DNA of 64,000 nucleotides from the NCBI GenBank assembly GCA_026122225.1, contig JANEZZ010001504.1, forward strand, positions 124,001 to 188,000, in the 5' to 3' direction. Every line of letters starts with the position of its first letter. The stretch's first letter is position 1. This stretch comes from Heloderma charlesbogerti (lineage: Eukaryota; Chordata; Lepidosauria; Squamata; Helodermatidae). Below the pieces are notes generated by a model that was given only the letters and a program-made list of their open reading frames with translations, had not been told where the DNA came from and ran no database searches. The position numbers and the translations under genes are program-made. Positions 57,027-64,000 of this stretch are shown piece after piece.

Positions 57027-57205
57027 ATATAGAAAGCTGCCTTATACTGAGTCAGACCATTGGTCCATCTAGCCCGGTACTGTCAACCCTGGCTGGCAGC
57101 AATGGCTCCCCAGTCCTTCCTAGCCCTACCTGGAGATGCCGGGGATCGAACCTGACCCTTCTGTGTGCAAAGCAGGTGCTCCACCACTGAGCCATGGCCC
57201 CTCCT
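57027..57205 (-). repeat. tRNA-derived SINE (inverted)
   Basis: AAGCTGCCTTATACTGAGTC, AGACCATTGGTCCATCTAGC, GGGGATCGAACCTGACCC and GCAGGTGCTCCACCACTGAG. Read on the minus strand it has A- and B-box-like blocks (GGTTCGATCCCC). Confidence 0.88.
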
Positions 57206-58500
57206 TCATTGCTGGATGGGGTCAGCCAATGGAGCAGGGCACAGGCGCCGCTGCTCTGGAAGCCCCTGCTACACATGTTGGTGGAATTTTCCAAGGTATT
57301 TCAGGGACAGGACACAGGCAGGGCACAGGTGGCTTTGGAAATAAATCCCACTGGGTTCAATGGGGCTAACTTCCAGAAAAAAGTGCATAAGGAATTAAGA
57401 ATCAGGAAGACTGGGAACTCACCTTTGCCATGAACTTACTAGGTTGCCTTTGGCCAAGGGTGGGGAACTGTACTGGGCCCAGGGGATGGACTGCCCCCCG
57501 CCCCAGCATTCTGGATGAAATCAGGAGGTGGAGCCCCACCCACAATGTCAACAGGTCCCAGGTCGAGGCACTGGCCAGAGCTCTTTCAGCCAGCACTTTG
57601 GCCGGGAAGCTACTTCGCTCTCCTCTGCTTGAGGAAGGCACAGGAGAAGTGAACTCGGCCAGCTGCTAAAAGTGCCAGCTGAGAGTGTGCCTGGCTTTGC
57701 TGTTCAGCAAGGGGCTTTGGAGAGGGGGGCGAGGATTGCACAAGGCCCAGCAGGCCAGAAGGGATGGCCAAGCAGGCCAAAATTGGCCCATGAGCCAGAA
57801 GTTCTCCATCCCTGCCTCAGGCAAACCATGCTTCCTGATATTGATGGACCTGGCTGGATTTTTTTTAAAATCCAAAGTATTAAGATTTAAGCTGGTTTAA
57901 GGCCATTGACTTAAATAGGAATTAATATCAACCCAAGTCCTGAAATTAAACTTGGTTGAGGATGTGGTTGAACACAGGCCACCTAATAGTTGAACATCAT
58001 GCTTCTTCACTGGCAAAGTAACATATTCCAAATTCATTAATTTCTCCAGGGCATTAAAAAATGTTGGCATGTATTATCTATTCAATAAAGAGCAGCTGTC
58101 ACCAAAAAAAAGTAAATGAGCAAAACCAATGCCAAAGTCTTTCAGGGCTAGTGTAATTGAATTATCCAATGTTCCCATTAGATATCCAAAACCCAATTAT
58201 CTTAAGCACGCTTTATAGAGATAGTTTCTCTGTTGTTCAACAGACAATTCTACTACTGTTCATTTGAGACAATGGTATTTGATATGAAATTTCAATGGAC
58301 TGCAACACAGAGAATGCTAAGGGAATTCTCTAGCTTAAAACATGATTTATTAGCATTTTGGGGGTAGTGAGAGTGGAAAAAAAATCTAAGCACTCCTGCA
58401 CATTTAGAGATGTCAGAAGAGCATATTGGGGATAACATATTCCAAAACAATTTTATCACACTGCTACTATTTTGGCTGCACTCCTGTTCACCAACTAGTG
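57206..58500. other. Unassigned sequence
   Basis: 57455..57815 resembles 27505..27860 in places (GAACTGTACTGGGCCCAGGG, GAGCCAGAAGTTCTCCATCC), a weak dispersed repeat; nothing else. Confidence 0.35.
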
Positions 58501-58865
58501 CAGAATACTCCTAGGCACCTTTCGACGGAGACAGGCGAATGCGATGATATTCATCTTGACTTCCAAGTCCAATTCAAGGTGCTGGTTTTGGTCATCCAAG
58601 CCCTCCACAGACTACATAACATAGGAAGTGCCTCTCCAGCCCGCCCACCCCACTGCTGAAACCATTGGGATCATCTTTAACTTGCCCAATATGAGTCTGT
58701 TTGTTCATTAAAATCTTCTTGAGAGGCTCTCCTTTGCATCCCACCAACTTCTGAACTGCATTTGGTTGGGAGGCAGGAGAGGGTCTTCTCCTCTATGACA
58801 CAGCCGAGGCTATGGAACTTCCTTCCATGAGAAGCCCATCTTGTCTCCTCTTTGTCTTTTTTTAA
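58500..58865 (+). repeat. L2-like LINE 3' end
   Basis: TTCAAGGTGCTGGTTTTGGT, CCAAGCCCTCCACAGACTAC and TTCTCCTCTATGACACAGCC correspond to the decayed C-terminal RT coding sequence of L2-like LINEs. Confidence 0.7.
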
Positions 58866-59256
58866 TTACTATTTTATTGCCTCGTCTCTGATGGCTTTCC
58901 ACTGCTGTGTGAAGACCATTCTTATTTGGCCTCTGTTACATTCCCATTTCCCTGACATTTTAGTGTGAACTGTTTTGTCTGCTGTTTTATCCTTTGCATT
59001 TGCAATTAATTGTATTTTATTTTGCTGCTTGCTACCTTCAGAGTTTTGAATGGAAATCCGAAGGAAATTTGTTTCAATCAATATATAAACGATGCTCAGA
59101 GTAATATAATGCAAGAAGGTAAGACATGCAATGGGGGAAGGTTTGGTGCCCCTCTCCTACACACTTCCTGTGCTATTAAAGTAAGACCTACACCCTTTTC
59201 CCACTTAATATGTGAATGGGGGGAACATGGGCAAAGAACCATGTCTGCCCCAATTA

Positions 59257-59720
59257 CCCCCAATCAGGGGTGTTGCTAGGCACTTAAAAGATTCGGAGCC
59301 CAGGCCCATCGAACAAATATCTGCATATATATGCAAATGTAGCAATATTTACTAGGATTTATTTAAATTTCACAGGAGGCAAAGCCAGCCAATTAATTTC
59401 TCTCATCCAAATAATCTCAAATAAAATACAACCTTCAATTAATGTGTAGCCTGCCCCAGATCAAACCAGTGGAAAACGTTTTTCCCCCTAAGCTTATTTG
59501 CCATGAAGAGAGAGATTTTGTAGGAGGTGGGGTGTTTCAGCATGTGGGGAGCTTTCCTTCCCCCCTGAAAATCCCCCCCCCCCGCATGGCAATTAGGCTA
59601 AGGAAAAAGCCTCTCATTGGCACCAATGGACACTCAGGTCTCTGGGGAAAAGAGCTATAGGAAACAGAGTCAGGGCTGGGGCCCCATGAGCCCATGCCTA
59701 TCAACACCCCTGCCCCCAAT
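59257..59720. mobile_element. Short (448 bp) hAT element related to the 3-kb one
   Basis: Element 59265..59712 with a perfect 8-bp duplication CCCCCAAT (59257..59264 and 59713..59720). Ends CAGGGGTGTTGCTAGGCAC and ATCAACACCCCTG. The subterminal TTAAAAGATTCGGAGCCC resembles the right terminal region of 43740..46795 (CCGAATCTTTTAAG inverted), so the two share ends. Confidence 0.92.
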
Positions 59721-59918
59721 CAGTTTGGTCCTTTGTCAGTAGTGGCCCCAGGACTGTGGAATTATCTTCTGCAAGAGGTGTGTATATGCACCTCTCTCCT
59801 GGTCTTTGGAATGTAATGAGAGGCCCACTTATTCATAATGACTTTGGGCCCTAAATAACGCTGGCTCTTTGCCGCTGACTTTCTGCAATTTCTGGAAGCG
59901 ACATTGCTGGGAATGTTC

Positions 59919-60255
59919 TTTAGTACCAGGGCTAGCTCAAGATATTTTGCTGCCTGAGTCAAAAGACAAGATTACACCCTCCATTCCATCACCAGAAGCT
60001 GACCAGCCTGGAAGGAGACTCTTACTTCAACACTGTCGATGGGATCGTGTCTTCCAGGATACCTGAGGGCAGAAGGCGAGCTTAGGGAGTGCAGGGCAGG
60101 CTGTGTAGCACACGGCTCCGAGGGGAACAGCTGAGGGACTCAGGAGGAACAGGTGGTGGAAGGCTGCTGTCATTGCCCCCACACACACTCCAGCATCTGC
60201 CGCTTGAGGCAGCTGCCTCACTCTGCCTAATGGTAGGGCCAGCCCCATTTAGAAC
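59919..60255. mobile_element. Small non-autonomous hAT element
   Basis: Element 59927..60247, ends CAGGGCTAGCTC and GGGCCAGCCCCA; flanks TTTAGTAC and TTTAGAAC match 7 of 8. Related to 49307..49555. Confidence 0.75.
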
Positions 60256-60559
60256 TGCTTTGTCATATAGACTTGTTATTTGTTTCAGGAGTTTGCTTGT
60301 TTCATTGTGGTTTAAATCTAGGGTTGGACGCTGCCTTAAGTTACACAAGGGTGGAGTGAAAATGTTTAAAATAAATAAAGACATTCGCACATAAAATTTA
60401 ACTATTTCATCAGATATACAATACAGTGAGCAGAATCACTGTTACTAATCACTTCTTTTGTATAGCCTCATGTAGAAATCTCAGATAACTATCTACAAAA
60501 TTACATGGAAACAGCAAGAGGGGAAGGCACTTACGTGACCCAAAACAGAAGAGAAAATA

Positions 60560-60725
60560 TTTTAGGTGCCTAAAAAAAGTTTATTAAAAAAGTTTTAAGA
60601 CATCAGAAGCATTGGAAGGATTCTTTGCAACACATTTGGAGAAACATAAGCAGCCCCTGAGGAAGGAGAGTCCTTTCCGAAACACGTTGGGCATAATAAA
60701 AAGTTTTTTTTCAGGCACCTGAAAA
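60560..60725. repeat. Foldback element with TTTAGGTGCCT ends
   Basis: TTTAGGTGCCTAAAAAAAG and CTTTTTATTATG-like inner parts are inverted in AAAAAGTTTTTTTTCAGGCA then CCTGAAA. Interior CCCCTGAGGAAGGAGAG and CCGAAACACGTTGGGC. Confidence 0.6.
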
Positions 60726-61325
60726 TGTTTTATCTTCTGCTTTGGGACATCTACAAAATTAGCCTCAGAAATGCTGAAATAAGAAGCAAACTGTTTTCTA
60801 ACTGTTCTCTAACTTTCATATTAGGGAAAGGAGGGCGAGTACAACATTGTTCTAAATTTGTACATGTTAACAAAACAATGCAAAATTTTAACGAAATTAC
60901 CCACCAGCAAAATCAGATAAACTTGATTAGGAAGGAATAGTGAGTTACAGACAGCCGATCATTTGTGAGTTGGGTAATACTGACAGCTTAATAGAAAAAG
61001 CTTAACAAAATGAAAAGCATGAAGAACAATGTGTACTAACACAGATGAAGCAGAAGGCCAGCTGGCTAGGTTTTATTACCAAATTTATCACGGCCATGTA
61101 GTGGTTCCAGAATGTCCTTCGTTCCCACGGAAGCTACTACAAACAGCTTCATTTAAAGGGGAGGGGAATTAGTATTTTTAAAGTTTGGGGTTCAGAAGCA
61201 TTAAAATACATTTTCTTCCCATACAGCTGTAACAGAACATTTACTGGACACCAGCAGCACATCAGAGAGTGTTGGATAAGGTTTAAGCATGAATGCGAGT
61301 TGGATTAAGGTCAAGGATTAAGAGC
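60726..61325. other. Unassigned sequence
   Basis: AT-rich, nothing recognised. Confidence 0.3.
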
Positions 61326-61329
61326 AGCA

Positions 61330-61655
61330 TCAGAGGCCCAGCTCTACGGACCATCAGCAAGAACCATTAGGCTGGCGGGTACTGAGGGCTTTCTCAGTGG
61401 TGGCTCCAAACCTTTGGAACTCCTTCCTAGGGAGATACGTCTGGCCTCATCACTGCTGGTTTTTGAAAAAACCTCGAGACACATTTATTCCAGTCTGCAT
61501 TTGGTGCTTAAAAATAATTAGCTGTTGTTGCTGCTGTTTTAGATGTATATATATCTGTAATTTGCATGTTCATGTTCTGTCTCACAATGTGTAAGTCACC
61601 TTGTGAGGGCAGTGCACCCTGAAAGGTGGGTTAAAATACTTTTAAAATACATTAA
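61330..61655 (+). repeat. L2-like LINE 3' end
   Basis: GAGGGCTTTCTCAGTGGTGG, CTTTGGAACTCCTTCCTAGG, a (TTG)(CTG) run, and GTAAGTCACCTTGTGAGGGC before an AT-rich tail. The short encoded stretch resembles the RT C-terminus of L2-like LINEs. Confidence 0.7.
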
Positions 61656-61689
61656 ATTATAAAGCAATAATCAGATTCTACAGAAAACA

Positions 61690-61755
61690 GGGGTGGGGAA
61701 CGTGAGGCCCTCTAGATGTGGGACTACAACTCCCATCATTCCAGTCAAGGTCCTT
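61690..61755. repeat. MITE half copy
   Basis: GTGGGGAACGTGAGGCCCTC and GGGACTACAACTCCCATCAT: left half of the CCAACCTGG family. Confidence 0.55.
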
Positions 61756-61879
61756 ACAATCACCTCAGCCATTCTCCATTACAATGACAGGCATTTCACC
61801 CCTTCCAGCCCAATCCTATCCAAATGAGATTTACTCCCAGGTAAGTGTGCCCAGGATTGCAGCTTTAGATGTTCCAGTT

Positions 61880-62480
61880 AAAACAGTAGAGATTTTATTT
61901 GCCAATCAATTACTTACAAATTTGGAATAGAGGAAAAAAGCTAAAAGCCCTTTTTGAAGTGTGCGTGTGTGTGTGGTTAGAGAAGCCTGTGTTTTGCCAA
62001 TTTCACAACCCACTGATGTGAATACTTTGCCATTAACATACTGCACATCGCTGTGGACTGAAGTACTGATATTAGAGAGATGTGTAGAAGCACTGCCAAC
62101 ACAGAGCAGTACGTTATGCACTCACCCTGTCAGTCATTGTAAAGTAAGTTAAACCAAATTTAGGCATAATACAGTGTGGGACCATTTTGCATCAATGCAA
62201 TGGACCATGGAAAACTGGATCCTTGTCTTTGTGGAATAAAACGTATATCAACAGGACATGTTAAAAATAGTCTGCTCTGGAACAATTGCAAAGAACAGAA
62301 GAATGTGATACCGTTTAATCAACACTGCTCATGTTTCTATATTTGCTTGCTCCTTAAAGTGGATCCTTAGAATGGTAAACAAGAGCACCTGTTTACTGAA
62401 GGATGCCCTTTCTCTTAAGCAGGGAAATACAAATTAAATTATCTTCAAACGAAATGAATAAAAGTACACTCTGATCTGGT
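61880..62480. other. Unassigned sequence
   Basis: (GT)n near 61962..61975; nothing else recognised. Confidence 0.3.
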
Positions 62481-62489
62481 TAGCACGTA

Positions 62490-62855
62490 ATGACAGCCCA
62501 TGGTATAAACAGCCCATAAGTTGTCCTGTGCAATTGAGAGAGAGCGGGTATGCTGACTCCTGCACGCCTTCCATTTCCACTTTTAATCAAGAACCTACGA
62601 TCGGCCTGCTCGTTGTTTGTTTAGTGTGACATGTGAACCCGGACTGCTGAGTTCTTTAGCCCCTAAACAAACCAGAGCTCTGGATTTGCAATCATGCTCA
62701 ATAACCTACGAATGGGCCAATCATAGGTTGTTGAGTAAAAGTGGAAGTGGCTGGCATGCTGCAGGCAGCACGCCCACTCTCTGCTTCTTGTCCTCAAAGG
62801 CCCATGGGTTGTTTAAATCATGGGTTGTCATGACGTGCGAACTGGCCCTGTATAT
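62490..62855. repeat. CCATGGGTTGTTTAAA foldback element
   Basis: GACAGCCCATGGTATAAACA at the left is inverted by TGTTTAAATCATGGGTTGTC at the right; inner ACAAACCAGAGCTCTGG and AACCTACGA/TCATAGGTTGTTG pairs. Related to 19845..20560. Confidence 0.65.
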
Positions 62856-63024
62856 GCTTGCACTGAAAATATAAGTAGGAACATGTTTGGGAAAAGAGCC
62901 GACACATTTACATGATAAACATAACCATTAATGATGTTAATTACGTAAATGGCACTATCGTTTACTTTTCCTACTATTTCGATAACGTCTTATCACCCCT
63001 ACCCAATTCTAATTTGACCAGAAT

Positions 63025-63360
63025 TTATGAGCTAAAGCTGTGGAAGGAGCTATGGAAGCAGCTCCCTAGAGAGGTTCACCTGGCGTCTACGTTGTATTCC
63101 TTCTGGCACCAGGTGAAGACCTTTTTATTCTCCCAGTATTTTAGCATTTTAGCTTCCTTGTCTTTTAGCTCCGGTGTTTTAAATCTCTATTTCAAATCTC
63201 TACATTGCAGCTAGGTTTTATTCTAGTTGTACTGTTATTTTGTGGCTTAAGCTTTCATATTTTATATTGTTTTATGCTGCACTTTGTGGTTTTAATTTTT
63301 GTGAACCGCCTAGAGAGCTTTGGCTACTGGGTAGTATAGAAATAAATAAATAAATAAATG
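63025..63360 (+). repeat. L2-like LINE 3' end with (AAAT)n tail
   Basis: AGCTCCCTAGAGAGGTTCAC, CTGGCGTCTACGTTGTATTC, GGTGAAGACCTTTTTATTCT and AATAAATAAATAAATAAATG tail; closely matches 21425..21730. Confidence 0.88.
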
Positions 63361-63589
63361 AGCTAAAGGTAAAAAAAATAAAAGGTGATCATAGTTCTTA
63401 TCATCAGAGGAATAACCAGGCGCACTGTCTAGAAGGCAATCTGGGATACATAATCTTAGCCCATATAGAAAGGATAGAAAAAGGCTGTGAGCATTTTCAT
63501 TTTCATTTCTTCATATTGATAGAGAGCTGCAGGATTTGATTATATTATTAACAATATCACTGGTACTTTCAAGTCATTGGAGGCACAGT

Positions 63590-63833
63590 AAATTTATTTT
63601 TATTTATTTTATTTATTACATTTATATCCCGCCTTTTTTCCTCCAAGGAACTCAAGGTGGCGTACATAATCCTCCTCCTCCTCCATTTTATCCTCACAAC
63701 AACAACCCTGTGAGGTAGGTTGGGCTGAGAGTATGTGACTGGCCCAAAGTCACCCAGTGAGCTTCCATGGCCGAGTGGGGACTAGAACCCGGATCTCCCG
63801 ACTCCCAGTCCAGCACTCTAGCCACTACACCAT
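63590..63833 (-). repeat. tRNA-derived SINE (inverted), best copy
   Basis: Tail TATTTTTATTTATTTTATTT at the left, ATCCTCACAACAACAACCC, CTGGCCCAAAGTCACCCAGT, then TAGAACCCGGATCTCCCGAC and CACTCTAGCCACTACACCAT. On the minus strand this gives ATGGTGTAGTGGCTAGAGTG (A box) and GGGTTCTAGTCC (B box). Confidence 0.9.
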
Positions 63834-64000
63834 GTCCACATGTCTCTTTCTTCAATGCACTCCTGCTAGCAATGTTTTGATTTTGGCACAAATCTGCCAT
63901 AATTCTTTCTCTTTTTTAATGGCAAAACCTGTGGGGGCCAATTTACTCAGTATAGAAGGTGACATTCAGGACAGGCAATTGGGTGGGAGCTGACGAGGAC

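Larger units (their letters stand above)
9691..64000 (-). other. NCALD: Inferred 5'-UTR intron of NCALD
   Basis: No other host coding exon is recognisable upstream of the NCALD acceptor. In mammals NCALD has very long introns between its non-coding first exons and the ATG exon, so this interval is most simply such an intron, filled with transposons. This is inference: an unrecognised 5'-UTR exon or a non-coding RNA gene cannot be excluded. Confidence 0.5.

Overview
The window looks like nuclear DNA from a squamate reptile (lizard or snake; species not determinable by eye). The evidence is the combination of RTE-BovB LINEs, CR1 copies ending in TTCTTATG repeats, L2-like LINE 3' ends, 5S-rRNA-derived and tRNA-derived SINEs, many hAT-type palindromic elements, a Tc1 element and an LTR retrotransposon, all around one vertebrate coding exon. 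No prokaryotic gene organisation is present.

Only one host gene segment can be supported. On the minus strand, 9270..9666 is the first coding exon of NCALD (neurocalcin delta), encoding residues 1-126 between a clean splice acceptor and a clean splice donor. Exons for residues 127-193 were not seen in 1..9269. If the gene is organised as in other vertebrates, 1..9269 is part of the following intron and most or all of 9667..64000 is the long intron upstream of the start codon.

Layout. 1..3556: old CR1, a 5S-derived SINE and unique sequence. 3571..6803: a full-length BovB with an open 1047-codon ORF and a 14-bp target duplication. 6931..9080: 5S SINE, a solo-LTR-like sequence, foldback element, SINE and an L2-like end. 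9270..9666: NCALD exon. 9900..18500: a second LTR-like promoter region, CR1, foldback elements, a GATA microsatellite. 18545..19127: first copy of an unusual GC-rich non-autonomous hAT element. 19650..27130: SINE, an unusual CCATGG foldback region, L2-like and CR1 LINEs. 29489..34747: a decayed Ty3/gypsy-type LTR retrotransposon split by the second hAT copy. 35000..39520: MITEs, L2, CR1, an AT-rich palindrome cluster. 40255..41905: a Tc1 transposon with ~220-bp inverted repeats and a frameshifted transposase. 43740..46795: a 3-kb coding-free hAT element with a perfect target duplication. 52018..55310: a 5'-truncated BovB split by the third hAT copy. 57000..64000: SINEs, L2 ends and two small hAT elements.

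The most interesting object is the GC-rich hAT family at 18545, 33140 and 53956. All three copies are bounded by TAGGGATG-type termini and perfect 8-bp duplications. Their cores carry 2, 3 or 4 copies of a 36-bp palindrome (arms GTGATAGGCTACGT), and each arm carries a consensus 5' splice donor (GGTAAG) pointing out of the element. Two of the copies landed in other retroelements at nearly the same octamer (GTGGCTGC and GTTGCTGC), so the family moved after BovB and the gypsy-type element had inserted.
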